Positions 15,654-24,532 of a DNA stretch of 64,000 nucleotides are shown in pieces. Position 1 is the stretch's first letter. Each line of letters starts with the position of its first letter. Below the pieces are notes generated by a model. The model was not told where the DNA came from. It saw only the letters and a list, made by a program, of their open reading frames with translations, and did not search any database. A program made the position numbers and the translations under genes. The stretch comes from JAGHAJ01 sp964559865 [NCBI: uncultured Synergistota bacterium] (lineage in GTDB: Bacteria; Synergistota; JAGHAJ01): contig CAZLJD010000030.1 in NCBI GenBank assembly GCA_964559865.1, positions 124,001 through 188,000 on the forward strand, read 5' to 3'.

Positions 15654-16925
15654 ATGGAGAGAAGGATACATTTGAGTGATAAAGATATGCCTAAGTTTTG
15701 GTACAATGCAAAGGCAGACCTACCGTTTGAGCTCGATCCACCATTGGACCCTGAAACAAAGGAGCCTATGGATCCGGCTAAGCTGGAGGCTATATTCCCT
15801 AAAAATCTTATAGAGCAAGAGCTTTCTATGGAGCGGGAGATACCCATACCGGAGGAGGTAAGAGAGGCATACAGGGTTTACCGTCCGACCCCTTTGGTGC
15901 GTGCCATTGGCCTTGAGAGGGCTTTGGGTACACCTGCACACATATACTACAAGAATGAGTCCCTCAGCCCCACTGGGAGCCACAAGCTCAATACGGCGAT
16001 CGCACAGGCGTATTTTAACAAGGTAGAGGGGATAAAGAAGCTCTCTACGGAAACTGGTGCAGGTCAGTGGGGAAGTGCGTTGGCGTATGCCACAAGGTTG
16101 CTCGGAATGGATGTGATGATATTTATGGTAAAGGTGAGTTTCGAACAGAAGCCGTTGAGGAAGTACATGGTAAACTTCTTTGACGGTACTATTTACCCGA
16201 GCCCGAGCACGCTTACGGAGAAGGGAAAGTACTTTTTGGACAAGGATCCGGAGACTACGGGTAGCCTTGGTATGGCTATAAGTGAGGCCGTAGAGTTTGC
16301 CTTTAAGAATAATGGCGTTAAGTATTCCCTTGGGAGTGTGCTTGATCATGTCTTGCTGCACCAGACCGTCATAGGTTTGGAAACCAGGAAGCAATTTGAG
16401 ATTGTTGGGGAGAGCCCTGATGTGCTTATAGGTTGTTTTGGTGGCGGCTCCAACTTCGGTGGGTTTGTGCTCCCCTTTTTACCAGAGAGGTTGAAAGGTA
16501 GTGCACCGGAGATGATTGCCTGCGAACCCGTTGCTTGCCCTTCACTGACGAAGGGGGAATACCGATACGATTACGGCGATTCAGCAGGGTTGACCCCATT
16601 GCTTAAGATGTACACTCTTGGTAAGGACTTCGTTCCGCCCCCGATCCATGCAGGTGGTCTTAGATACCATGGGGCTGCGCCTTTGATAAGTAGGCTTGTC
16701 AAAGAGGGTATTATAGGTGCTGTGGCTATCTCGCAGGAAGAAGCATTCCAGGCGGCAAAGCTCTTTGGTCGTGTAGAGGGGATAATCCCTGCACCTGAAA
16801 CGAGCCATGCAATAGCCTGTGCAATAAGGTATGCAAAGTTGGCAAAAGAAACCGGCGAAAAGAAAGTTATAGCGTTTAACTTCAGTGGCCACGGCTTGCT
16901 TGACCTGACAGCCTATATTAGGTAA
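15654..16925 (+). CDS. trpB: Tryptophan synthase beta chain, TrpB2 type
   Basis: A 423-residue, PLP-dependent enzyme that makes tryptophan from indole and serine. The pyridoxal lysine is in [11 protein letters not shown], the phosphate loop is [10 protein letters not shown], and the protein has the longer N terminus and family features of the TrpB2 branch common in thermophiles and archaea. TrpB2 usually works without forming the tight TrpA complex and may act in indole salvage. The ATG at 15654 was chosen because CGGGAGGTG precedes it; the open frame upstream starts inside the terminator. No other trp gene is adjacent. Expression is probably controlled by the leader at 15478-15623. Confidence 0.92.
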   Translation: MERRIHLSDKDMPKFWYNAKADLPFELDPPLDPETKEPMDPAKLEAIFPKNLIEQELSMEREIPIPEEVREAYRVYRPTPLVRAIGLERALGTPAHIYYKNESLSPTGSHKLNTAIAQAYFNKVEGIKKLSTETGAGQWGSALAYATRLLGMDVMIFMVKVSFEQKPLRKYMVNFFDGTIYPSPSTLTEKGKYFLDKDPETTGSLGMAISEAVEFAFKNNGVKYSLGSVLDHVLLHQTVIGLETRKQFEIVGESPDVLIGCFGGGSNFGGFVLPFLPERLKGSAPEMIACEPVACPSLTKGEYRYDYGDSAGLTPLLKMYTLGKDFVPPPIHAGGLRYHGAAPLISRLVKEGIIGAVAISQEEAFQAAKLFGRVEGIIPAPETSHAIACAIRYAKLAKETGEKKVIAFNFSGHGLLDLTAYIR

Positions 16926-16937
16926 CCTGATTTCAAG

Positions 16938-16967
16938 GAGGGAGAGATAGCTAATGATCTCTCCCTC
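16938..16967 (+). terminator. Inverted repeat after trpB, possible terminator
   Basis: An 11-bp perfect stem (16938-16948 with 16957-16967, loop of eight) begins twelve bases after the trpB stop. It has no T run, so factor-independent termination is uncertain. The rest of 16968-17083 is AT-rich with a TATAAA near 17030 and no recognisable gene. Confidence 0.45.
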
Positions 16968-17083
16968 TATCGTGCGCTGTTTGAGATACTAACAGTATGA
17001 AAAATACCCTTCCAAAGTGTAACGGAATAGTATAAAATATTGCATATTGATAATTAGGGATAGATGGGGGATGTTCTTCGGTT

Positions 17084-18163
17084 TTGAGGTACACTTTCCG
17101 ATCACCTGGTAGAATCAACCTTATAGGGGAACACACTGACTACAATGGGGGGTATGTCTTTCCCGCAGCAATAGATAGATATACATACCTAACATTTGAG
17201 GATTCGGACAAATTTGAAGTCTATGCCAAGCACTTTGACCAGAGGGTAGGGTTTTCTCTGGATGAGAGTGGAGTGGAAGTGGAGTGGGTGAACTATGTAA
17301 AGGGTGCGGTATTGTATGTGGCTCGTGCTATGGGGAGGGAGATAGAGCCGTTGAGCATTACTATAGATGGTGACCTTCCTCTGGGTGCAGGACTTTCCAG
17401 TTCAGCCTCTCTGCTGGTAGGTGTGATGTACGGTGTGTCTGTAGTTAGGGGTGCGGGTTTATCCAGAAGGGAGATTGCCAAGCTTGCCCATGAGGTCGAG
17501 AACGATTTTGTGGGTGTAAACTGCGGTGTGATGGATCAGCTCGCCGTGGCGATGGGAAAGAAAGATGCATTCATGTTAATTGATACTCTTCGTGGATCTA
17601 TAGAGTACATAAAGACTGACCACTTTCCTGTGATTACAGTAGTGGACTCGGGAGTGAGGCACAGGCTGCTTTCTGGCGGCTACAACGATAGAAGATTTGA
17701 GTGTAAGGAAGCAGAGAGGATAGTTGGGGTTCCTTTTAGGGAGATGACTCTGGAGATTATTGGTGCCAAAAGGGGGGGGTTGGGAGAGGTTCTTTATAGG
17801 CGTGCGAGACATGTGATTGAGGAGAACGAGAGGGTGCTTCGGGCAGTTGAGACTATTAGGGCACGTAACTGGAGAGAACTGGGGAGCCTGCTTTATGCTT
17901 CTCACGACAGCTTGAAGAACCTTTTTGAGGTTTCAATCCCGGAGATCGACTATATAGTGGATTTGCTCAAGTGTATAGAGCATGTTTACGGTGCAAGAAT
18001 AATGGGAGGAGGATTTGGGGGTAGTGTGCTTGTGATCTCTGAGAAGGTTTTGGATGAGGAACTGGTGTGGCTAAAAGGCAAATATATGGATAGGTTTGGC
18101 ATAGAATTGCACGGCTACTCGGTTGGCATATCCGATGGAGTCAAAGAGATCAAGCAGATATAA
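17084..18163 (+). CDS. galK: Galactokinase
   Basis: A 359-residue GHMP kinase. The galactokinase signature GRINLIGEHTDYNGGYVFP lies near the N terminus, the ATP loop GDLPLGAGLSSSASL around residues 88-102, and the third GHMP motif MGGGFGGSVL near 306. It phosphorylates galactose at C1 with ATP in the Leloir pathway. The start is TTG at 17084 with only a distant G-rich ribosome site; an ATG at 17071 is out of frame. No galT or galE is adjacent; a sugar-ABC ATPase follows 17 bases downstream. Confidence 0.9.
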   Translation: MRYTFRSPGRINLIGEHTDYNGGYVFPAAIDRYTYLTFEDSDKFEVYAKHFDQRVGFSLDESGVEVEWVNYVKGAVLYVARAMGREIEPLSITIDGDLPLGAGLSSSASLLVGVMYGVSVVRGAGLSRREIAKLAHEVENDFVGVNCGVMDQLAVAMGKKDAFMLIDTLRGSIEYIKTDHFPVITVVDSGVRHRLLSGGYNDRRFECKEAERIVGVPFREMTLEIIGAKRGGLGEVLYRRARHVIEENERVLRAVETIRARNWRELGSLLYASHDSLKNLFEVSIPEIDYIVDLLKCIEHVYGARIMGGGFGGSVLVISEKVLDEELVWLKGKYMDRFGIELHGYSVGISDGVKEIKQI

Positions 18164-18180
18164 ATAAGGGGTGACGGAAG

Positions 18181-19308
18181 TTGGCAGATATCAGGTTAGA
18201 GGAGATATGGAAGATATTTGGTAAGGTTGAAGCGGTGAAGGATATGAATATTCAGGTGAGAGATGGAGAGTTTATGATCCTTCTTGGTCCGAGTGGATGT
18301 GGAAAGACAACAACTTTGAGGATGGTAGCAGGCTTGGAAGAGCCTTCGAAGGGTAGAATACTTATAGGGGATAAGGTTGTTGCTGAACCGGAAAGAGGTG
18401 TCTTTGTTGCACCGAAGGATAGAGACATAGCCATGGTATTTCAGAGTTATGCCCTTTATCCACATATGACGGTTTACGAAAACATGGCGTTTCCTTTAAA
18501 GTTGAGGAAGATCAACAAGCGAGAGATAGATAGCAGGGTAAAAGAGGTTGCTGACCTTTTGGGATTGGAGAAACTCCTTGATAGGAAGCCGAGGGAGCTT
18601 AGCGGTGGGCAGAGACAGAGGGTTGCGTTGGGTAGAGCCATAATCAGGAAACCGCAGGTCTTTTTGATGGACGAGCCACTGTCTAACCTTGATGCAAAGC
18701 TCAGGGTCAGGATGAGGGCGGAGCTTAAAAGACTACAGAGGCAGCTGGGGGTCACTACCGTTTATGTTACCCATGATCAGGTGGAAGCTATGACCATGGG
18801 GGATCGGGTTGCGATAATAAACAACGGTGTGCTGCAGCAGGTAGGCTCTCCCGATGAGGTTTACAATAGCCCTGCCAACATGTTCGTTGCCGGTTTTATT
18901 GGTTCTCCTGCGATGAACTTTGCAGATGCTACTGTAGCTGCTGAGGATGGAGGGCTCTGGATTACTTTTAGTGGTGTGAAGTTGAAGCTCTTGCCAGAAC
19001 ACCAGAAGATGCTGGAAGACGGAGGGTATGTTGGTAAGGATGTAGTTTTTGGTATAAGACCTGAAGACCTGTACGATGCAGTATTTGCACAGGTAAAGGT
19101 ACCCGGTGAGAATATGGCGAAGGCCAAGGTAGACATCGTAGAAAACCTCGGCAACTCGAAGATAGTTTATTTCAGTATGGACAGTATCTCGTTTGCCGGT
19201 GCCTTTCATGCAGAATCACAGGTCACAGAAGGCCAGCAGATAGATGTTGTATTTGATATGAAAAAGGCACATGTCTTTGATAAAGATACTCAGAAAGCTG
19301 TATTCTAA
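18181..19308 (+). CDS. Carbohydrate ABC transporter ATP-binding protein (MalK/UgpC/MsmX type)
   Basis: A 375-residue ATPase with Walker A GPSGCGKTT, signature LSGGQRQRVALGRA, Walker B VFLMDEP, switch VYVTHDQVEAMT and a C-terminal TOBE/OB region (about 240-375). ATPases of this branch energise sugar importers of the CUT1 family, and one can serve several transporters. No permease or binding protein is nearby, so it is either a shared ATPase or separated from its partners; the galK neighbour suggests galactosides. The start is TTG at 18181. It ends directly against the convergent crotonase gene. Confidence 0.9.
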   Translation: MADIRLEEIWKIFGKVEAVKDMNIQVRDGEFMILLGPSGCGKTTTLRMVAGLEEPSKGRILIGDKVVAEPERGVFVAPKDRDIAMVFQSYALYPHMTVYENMAFPLKLRKINKREIDSRVKEVADLLGLEKLLDRKPRELSGGQRQRVALGRAIIRKPQVFLMDEPLSNLDAKLRVRMRAELKRLQRQLGVTTVYVTHDQVEAMTMGDRVAIINNGVLQQVGSPDEVYNSPANMFVAGFIGSPAMNFADATVAAEDGGLWITFSGVKLKLLPEHQKMLEDGGYVGKDVVFGIRPEDLYDAVFAQVKVPGENMAKAKVDIVENLGNSKIVYFSMDSISFAGAFHAESQVTEGQQIDVVFDMKKAHVFDKDTQKAVF

Positions 19309-20085
19309 CTATTTCATCTTCCACTTTGGTGCTCTTTTTTCCAAGAAGGCGTCTATTCCTTCTTGGGCGTCTTCAAGTGTGCATATCGTAGAGAAGAATA
19401 GGTTAGAGATTTCAACTGCTTCGGGTAGAGGAAGGTCTGCCATTTTGTAGAATGCCATTTTTGTCAGTTGAAGCGCAAGTGGACTCTTTGATGCAAGCTC
19501 TTCGGCGAGTTGTTTTGTTTCTGCTTCGAGCCTCTCCTTTGGAACTACCTTGTTTATGAGGCCTATTCTTTCTGCTTCTTTGGCCTCTATAATCCTGCCC
19601 GTAAGTAGTAGCTCTAATGTCTTTTTTCTCCCCAAGCTGCGTAGCATTGGGACTGCTGGGCCTATGCACGAGAGACCGATGTTTATTGCTGTCGCACCGA
19701 ACTTCGTGCCTTCTGCAGCTATCGCAAGGTCACTGGCAGCTACGAGTCCTATACCGTTAGCGACAGCGAAACCATGCACAGATGCTATCACGGGCTTCTT
19801 CATGGACGATATGGTAATGGTCATTTCTTCCATGAGCTGTGTCGTTTCGTAATACTGAAGCATGGACATATCCTTTAGCTCTTTTACATCTATACCTGCT
19901 GAAAATCCCTTTCCGTTGCCCTTTATAACGACTACCCTGATGTCGCTGTCTTTGTCTAGCTCTCTTAGTGCACTGTTTAACTCTGCGGCGAGTTCCTTTG
20001 TGAATGTGTTCAGGCTCTCGGGCCTGTTTAGTGTAATTGTGCCGATATGACCTTCTCTTTGGGATAGTATGGTTTTGTATTCCAT
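19309..20085 (-). CDS. Enoyl-CoA hydratase/isomerase (crotonase) family protein
   Basis: A 258-residue crotonase. Oxyanion-hole segments are GFSAGIDVKEL and ASVHGFAVANGIGLVAASDLA; the C-terminal region EGIDAFLEKRAPKWK is typical. The first position where hydratases usually have a catalytic Glu (GGGxE) reads NGIGL, so the exact reaction (hydratase, isomerase or hydrolase) is uncertain. The ATG at 20085 was chosen because AGGAGG lies five bases before it, rather than a frame opening ten codons earlier. A TATAAT (complement of 20116-20121) lies upstream with a weak -35. Confidence 0.85.
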   Translation of the reverse strand: MEYKTILSQREGHIGTITLNRPESLNTFTKELAAELNSALRELDKDSDIRVVVIKGNGKGFSAGIDVKELKDMSMLQYYETTQLMEEMTITISSMKKPVIASVHGFAVANGIGLVAASDLAIAAEGTKFGATAINIGLSCIGPAVPMLRSLGRKKTLELLLTGRIIEAKEAERIGLINKVVPKERLEAETKQLAEELASKSPLALQLTKMAFYKMADLPLPEAVEISNLFFSTICTLEDAQEGIDAFLEKRAPKWKMK

Positions 20086-20129
20086 GTTATACCTCCTTTT
20101 GAGCTTGTTATTCAAATTATACCATAAAC

Positions 20130-20158
20130 TTGAGTTGTATGGGTCTTTGTTGTATAAT
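20130..20158 (+). promoter_or_regulatory. Promoter for the pcm-led run of genes
   Basis: TTGAGT (20130-20135) and TATAAT (20153-20158), 17-bp spacer. The start would be near 20165, which rules out the in-frame GTG at 20161 as a start codon. The -10 of the divergent crotonase gene lies 9 bp to the left. Confidence 0.75.
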
Positions 20159-20181
20159 CAGTGCGAAAGGTGGGGGTGGTG

Positions 20182-20853
20182 TTGGAAGAGGAGCTGAAGG
20201 GCTGGCAAGAGTTAGCTCGTAACATGGTAGAAACGCAGATAGCGAGGAGAGGGATAAAGGATAAAAGGGTGCTTCAGGTAATGAGCGCACTTCCACGCCA
20301 TCTGTTCGTCCCGTCGAGGCTTAAAGACAGTGCCTACGACGATACGCCTCTGCCGATAGGAATGGGACAAACGATATCGCAGCCTTACATGGTTGCGCTG
20401 ATGACGGAGTTGTTGGCTTTGGGCGGAGGAGAGAAAGTTCTTGAGGTTGGGACAGGTTCTGGCTATCAGGCAGCTGTGCTGTGCAAACTCTGTAGAGAAG
20501 TGTGTACGATTGAGAGGGTAAAGGAGCTGATACCTATTGCCGAGGAGAATCTCAGGAAGGTGGGGTTGTCAAATTTTAAGATAAAGTATGGTGATGGGAG
20601 TCTTGGATGGAAAGAGGAGTCGCCATTTGATGCTATCATCGTTACAGCTGCAGCACCCAAGCTACCTCAATCTCTCGTTGACCAACTGGCAGACGGGGGA
20701 AGGTTGGTTATACCAGTTGGTGATAGATATGTACAGGACCTGCTGTTAGTGTCAAAAGACAGAGGCGATGAACTCAAGAAAGAAGTGGTATCTAAGTGTG
20801 TGTTTGTTCCTTTGATAGGCAAGGAGGGGTGGAAAGGAGATGAACTACGATGA
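20182..20853 (+). CDS. pcm: Protein-L-isoaspartate O-methyltransferase
   Basis: About 223 residues. Family motifs are PLPIGMGQTISQPYMVALM and the SAM loop VLEVGTGSGYQAAVL; IVTAAAPKLPQSLVDQL follows. It methylates isoaspartyl residues with S-adenosylmethionine, starting repair of aged proteins, a need that rises at high temperature. The start is probably TTG at 20182 (or GTG 20179), since the promoter places transcription start near 20165 and a GGTGGGGG stretch precedes it. It overlaps the next gene in an ATGATGA. Confidence 0.92.
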   Translation: MEEELKGWQELARNMVETQIARRGIKDKRVLQVMSALPRHLFVPSRLKDSAYDDTPLPIGMGQTISQPYMVALMTELLALGGGEKVLEVGTGSGYQAAVLCKLCREVCTIERVKELIPIAEENLRKVGLSNFKIKYGDGSLGWKEESPFDAIIVTAAAPKLPQSLVDQLADGGRLVIPVGDRYVQDLLLVSKDRGDELKKEVVSKCVFVPLIGKEGWKGDELR

Positions 20854-21410
20854 TAACCAGAGAGGAAGCTTATGAACTGGTAAAAGGACATGTTAAAGAG
20901 GATTACATGGTGAAACACATGCTTGCGGTGGAATCTGTGATGAGGGCACTTGCAAGGCACTTTGGAGAAGATGAAGAGAAGTGGGGAATAGCAGGCTTGT
21001 TACATGATCTTGACTATATGGAAGCAAAGTCTAACTTCTCTAAGCACGGCTATATCACCGTGAAGATGCTTGAGGAGAAAGGGTTAGATGTCCCTGAAGA
21101 TGTTAAAAAGGCAATAATAGCCCATGTGGGACATCCTAATCATAAGAGGAAGCTGTTGATAGAAAAGGCGATCTATCCCTCAGACCCCGTTACGGGATTT
21201 ATCGTAGCGGCGGCGAAGGTAATGCCTGACAAGAAGTTGGCGTCAGTGGATGTAACTTTCCTTTTAAAGAGGTTTAAGGAGAAGAGGTTTGCAAAAGGTG
21301 CAAATAGGAAGGCTATGAAGGCGTGTGAGGACATGGGACTTTCCTTGGAGGAATTTCTTGGGATAGCATTGCAAGCGATGAAAGACATTTCAGACGAACT
21401 CGGGTTGTGA
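20850..21410 (+). CDS. HD-domain (HDIG-type) hydrolase
   Basis: A 186-residue HD-superfamily protein: HMLAVESVM, then LLHDLDYME carrying the HD pair, then AHVGHPNHKRK. Such small HDIG proteins are metal-dependent phosphohydrolases whose substrates are usually nucleotides, but no substrate can be named. The ATG overlaps the pcm stop by four bases, so the two are translationally coupled. Confidence 0.8.
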   Translation: MITREEAYELVKGHVKEDYMVKHMLAVESVMRALARHFGEDEEKWGIAGLLHDLDYMEAKSNFSKHGYITVKMLEEKGLDVPEDVKKAIIAHVGHPNHKRKLLIEKAIYPSDPVTGFIVAAAKVMPDKKLASVDVTFLLKRFKEKRFAKGANRKAMKACEDMGLSLEEFLGIALQAMKDISDELGL

Positions 21411-21424
21411 GGAAGTGATGGATT

Positions 21425-22219
21425 GTGAAGGATGTGGTGTTGGTTGAGGATACGGCTCTTTACGGTAGGATACCTATCCTGGGTGTCCATGGTCTTTCTC
21501 AGCTGCTACAGGTAGATGGTTTGAATATCCTATACGATGTTGGTTCTGACTATCGAGTGCTTTTAAATAACGCAGCGTTCTTGGGCGTGAACCTGAGAGA
21601 TGTCGATGTAGTGGTGCTCTCTCACGGGCACTATGACCATGGTAATGACCTCCACAGGGTATTGCAGGTTATAGGGAAGAAGGAGATTCCGGTTATAGTT
21701 CACAAAGAGGTCTTCTCTAAGAAGCCACCTCTATCGTTAAACACTACGCCGGAGGATATAAAATACTGGGGCGGTAGGTTGATATACATAGAGAAACCTT
21801 ACAGGATAGGAGACAATATCTTGATTTCTGGAACTGTGCCAAGATTGAAAGGCAATCCTCATCATCCGGTATTGGATGACGGAGGTAATGTAGTTGATGA
21901 AGTGGTAGATGACATGTCTATATTTATAGATCTTGGGGAAAAGGGAATAGCTGTATTCACCGGTTGTGGGCATAGCGGGATAATAAATATAGTGGAGTAT
22001 GCAAGGGAGCTGTGGGGTAAGCAGAGGATATGTTGTGTTGTTGGAGGATTGCACGGGCAGAAACAGGGTAGGGAGGTTGTGCAAAGGAGTATTGATTTTC
22101 TCAAAGGTTTGGGTGCAGATGTATTGGCACCTATGCACTGTTCTGCAGGTATAAGAGATGGTTTGAGAGATGAACCCTCCTTTATGGGTTTGTGCTCCGG
22201 GAGTGTACTTGAGATTTGA
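21425..22219 (+). CDS. Metallo-beta-lactamase-fold hydrolase (COG1237-like)
   Basis: A 264-residue protein with the metal motif LSHGHYDHGND (HxHxDH), a later FTGCGHSGIIN and APMHCS near the C terminus. This resembles the COG1237 branch, annotated as dihydropterin ribofuranosylaminobenzene phosphate synthase-like in archaea, but the function in bacteria is unproven. GTG start at 21425. Confidence 0.8.
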   Translation: MKDVVLVEDTALYGRIPILGVHGLSQLLQVDGLNILYDVGSDYRVLLNNAAFLGVNLRDVDVVVLSHGHYDHGNDLHRVLQVIGKKEIPVIVHKEVFSKKPPLSLNTTPEDIKYWGGRLIYIEKPYRIGDNILISGTVPRLKGNPHHPVLDDGGNVVDEVVDDMSIFIDLGEKGIAVFTGCGHSGIINIVEYARELWGKQRICCVVGGLHGQKQGREVVQRSIDFLKGLGADVLAPMHCSAGIRDGLRDEPSFMGLCSGSVLEI

Positions 22220-22225
22220 GGGGGG

Positions 22226-23179
22226 ATGGAATTGAGAAGGGTGGCATTTTTTCTGGCATTTACGCTTGTGGTCTCTTCGGGGGCTGTTGCATTTGCTACC
22301 ACTTATCTTTCTATGGCTACGGGTAGTCCAAGTGGGGTTTATTACCCTGTGGGCAGAGCCATAGGGGGGTTGATTACGAAGTATCTCCAGAATGTAGTTG
22401 TGAATGTAGAGGTAAGTACTGCCTCTGTGTCCAACTGTGAGGCTGTGGGAAAACACGCTGTAGACCTTGCCCTTGTCCAGAACAATGTTGCTACATGGGC
22501 ATATACGGGACGATACATGTTTAGGGAAAAGGCTATAAAGAACCTAAGAGCCATCGCTACGCTGTATCCCGAAGCCATTCAAATAGTTACATTGAAGGGC
22601 AGAGGCATAAACACTATTACTGATCTTGTAGGAAAGAGGGTGTCGATTGGTCTTCCCGGAAGTGGAACATCTATAGATGCCGTTTCTGTTCTCCGGTTGT
22701 GTGGTGTTAAGATGGAGGATCTGAAGCTGTATCACCTCTCCTTTTCTGAAACTACAAGAAGGATAGAAGATGGAAAGATAGATGCAGGCTTTGTTACTGC
22801 GGGTTATCCTACAGCCTCGATAATGAATCTCGCAGCTCACAAGAATATAGAGCTTGTATCTATCCCTGAGGAAATGATAGAGAAGATACATTTGGACTAT
22901 CCGTATTATGTGAGGATTGTCATACCGAAGGGTACATATAAAGGGCTTGTGCACGATGTTACTACAGTTAGCTGTATGGCAATGCTCGTGGTGAATGCTG
23001 CACTGTCTGAAAGGCTCGTCTATGACATTACGAAGACTATGTGGGAGCATATAAAGGATATATATTCTGTTCACGAAAAGGCTAAGTATATTACACTCAA
23101 AACGGCGCTTGATGGTCTTAGTATACCGCTTCACCGAGGGGCGGAAAGGTACTACGAAGAAAAAGGGATGTTGAAATAA
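22226..23179 (+). CDS. TAXI family TRAP transporter substrate-binding protein
   Basis: A 317-residue secreted protein: signal peptide (about 1-27, ending near VAFAT), then the TAXI signature LSMATGSPSGVYYPVGRAIG, and GRGINTITDLVGKRVSIGLPGSGT. It is a periplasmic receptor for a TRAP transporter, typically for dicarboxylates or glutamate-like substrates. The expected fused 4TM/12TM permease gene is not adjacent; a DUF1850 protein follows instead. ATG at 22226 with a GGGGGG ribosome site. Confidence 0.9.
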   Translation: MELRRVAFFLAFTLVVSSGAVAFATTYLSMATGSPSGVYYPVGRAIGGLITKYLQNVVVNVEVSTASVSNCEAVGKHAVDLALVQNNVATWAYTGRYMFREKAIKNLRAIATLYPEAIQIVTLKGRGINTITDLVGKRVSIGLPGSGTSIDAVSVLRLCGVKMEDLKLYHLSFSETTRRIEDGKIDAGFVTAGYPTASIMNLAAHKNIELVSIPEEMIEKIHLDYPYYVRIVIPKGTYKGLVHDVTTVSCMAMLVVNAALSERLVYDITKTMWEHIKDIYSVHEKAKYITLKTALDGLSIPLHRGAERYYEEKGMLK

Positions 23180-23185
23180 AAGATA

Positions 23186-23686
23186 ATGTACTTTTTCAGA
23201 ATAAAGGTGCTTTCTGCAGTAAGTGGTGCAGTATTGACTCTTTTCTTTCTCTTTCATCCAGTTGTTTACCTTCAGTTGAGTAAGGGTAAGAAGGTGTGTC
23301 TTTACCAACCTATGGGTTTGGGAGGTGTTATTCACTTTCAGACGAGGAATTCAGTTGAGGGTAGTAGATGGGATGAGTATTGGCAGGTAGGGTGGGATGG
23401 GAAACTTTGGGTTGTTGATACCGTGTATCGTGATGAGGGGGCGGGATTCCCTATCGCCCCCTCCAAAGGAGCGCACTTTAAACAGACGGAAGAGGGTTTT
23501 GAGATATACGGTATGCATAGAATAATAACTGTTCCTCTTTACGTAAGGTTTGATGGTAAGAGGGATATCGTTATAGAGGTGGGTGGCAAGATACTTGCCC
23601 TTAAAAAGTTTGGAGAGGGTCTTTATCGTTTGGAGCTCTTTAGGGTGCCGTGGTTGAGGACATTGTTTGGAGGTGATGTGAGGTGA
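23186..23686 (+). CDS. DUF1850 domain protein
   Basis: A 166-residue protein with one N-terminal hydrophobic segment (about 8-28). It then shows the DUF1850 pattern, including FQTRNSVEGSRWDEYWQV, a domain commonly encoded next to TAXI-TRAP transporters. Function unknown; probably anchored and facing the periplasm. The start at ATG 23186 has only a poor ribosome site. It ends in a four-base overlap with the next gene. Confidence 0.75.
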   Translation: MYFFRIKVLSAVSGAVLTLFFLFHPVVYLQLSKGKKVCLYQPMGLGGVIHFQTRNSVEGSRWDEYWQVGWDGKLWVVDTVYRDEGAGFPIAPSKGAHFKQTEEGFEIYGMHRIITVPLYVRFDGKRDIVIEVGGKILALKKFGEGLYRLELFRVPWLRTLFGGDVR

Positions 23687-24519
23687 TTGTAGATGTTCAT
23701 GTGCACATACTACCACCAGAAGTAATAAAGGACATTGATCACTATAAGGCTAAAGACGAATACTTTGCACTCCTTCATAGAGATCCAAAGAGCAGATTTG
23801 CGACGGCTGAGAGTGTTATTGAGGAGATGAACCGTAGCGGTGTAGATAGAAGTGTTGTATTCGGTTTTGCATTTAAGGATATGGGTATTTGCAGGATGCT
23901 GAATGACTATGTAATGGACGCTGTTAGGAGGTATCCAGACAGATTGATAGGGTTCGGGGTTGTGGATCCTTTGAGCAGCAGTGTTGAGAGGGAGGTTTTA
24001 AGGTGTAAGGAGGGAGGTTTGGTTGGAATAGGGGAGCTTTTTCCTGATGGACAGGGCTTTAATGTAGGGAAACCCGAGGATTTGAAGAGGTTTACATCCG
24101 TGTGCAAAGAGGCTGGTATGATTGTTTCTATACACAGTAACGAACCGGTAGGGCACTACTATGAGGGTAAAGATTCTACTTATCCGGAAAAGGCTTATAG
24201 GTTTGCGTTGGCAAACCCTGATCTTGATATAATATTTGCTCATTGGGGAGGGGGGCTGTTTTTCTACGAGCTCATGCCCGAGGTTAGAAAGGCACTCAGG
24301 CGGGTATTCTATGACACGGCGGCTTCTCCTTATCTTTATACCAAGGAGGTGTACAGGGTTGCAAGTGCTGCAGGTGTCGTTAATAAGGTACTAATGGGTA
24401 CCGATTTCCCTCTCATTGGTCAGAGTAGATATATAAGGGAGATAGAATCCAGTCTTCTAAGTGGTAGCGAGAAAACCGAGATTCTGGGAGGGAATGCTGA
24501 AAGACTGTTTGATCTCTAA
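23683..24519 (+). CDS. Amidohydrolase family protein
   Basis: A 278-residue TIM-barrel metal hydrolase of the amidohydrolase-2 (ACMSD-like) family: VDVHVH at the start, HSNEPVGHYYEG, IIFAHWGGG and MGTDFPL near the end supply the usual metal and acid residues. The substrate is unknown. The GTG at 23683 overlaps the DUF1850 stop. Confidence 0.82.
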   Translation: MIVDVHVHILPPEVIKDIDHYKAKDEYFALLHRDPKSRFATAESVIEEMNRSGVDRSVVFGFAFKDMGICRMLNDYVMDAVRRYPDRLIGFGVVDPLSSSVEREVLRCKEGGLVGIGELFPDGQGFNVGKPEDLKRFTSVCKEAGMIVSIHSNEPVGHYYEGKDSTYPEKAYRFALANPDLDIIFAHWGGGLFFYELMPEVRKALRRVFYDTAASPYLYTKEVYRVASAAGVVNKVLMGTDFPLIGQSRYIREIESSLLSGSEKTEILGGNAERLFDL

Positions 24520-24532
24520 AGGAGGTGTTTTT

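Noticed and set aside
17071-17083. ATG 17071 as galK start
   Set aside because: It is in a different frame from the galactokinase signature; the TTG at 17084 is in frame.
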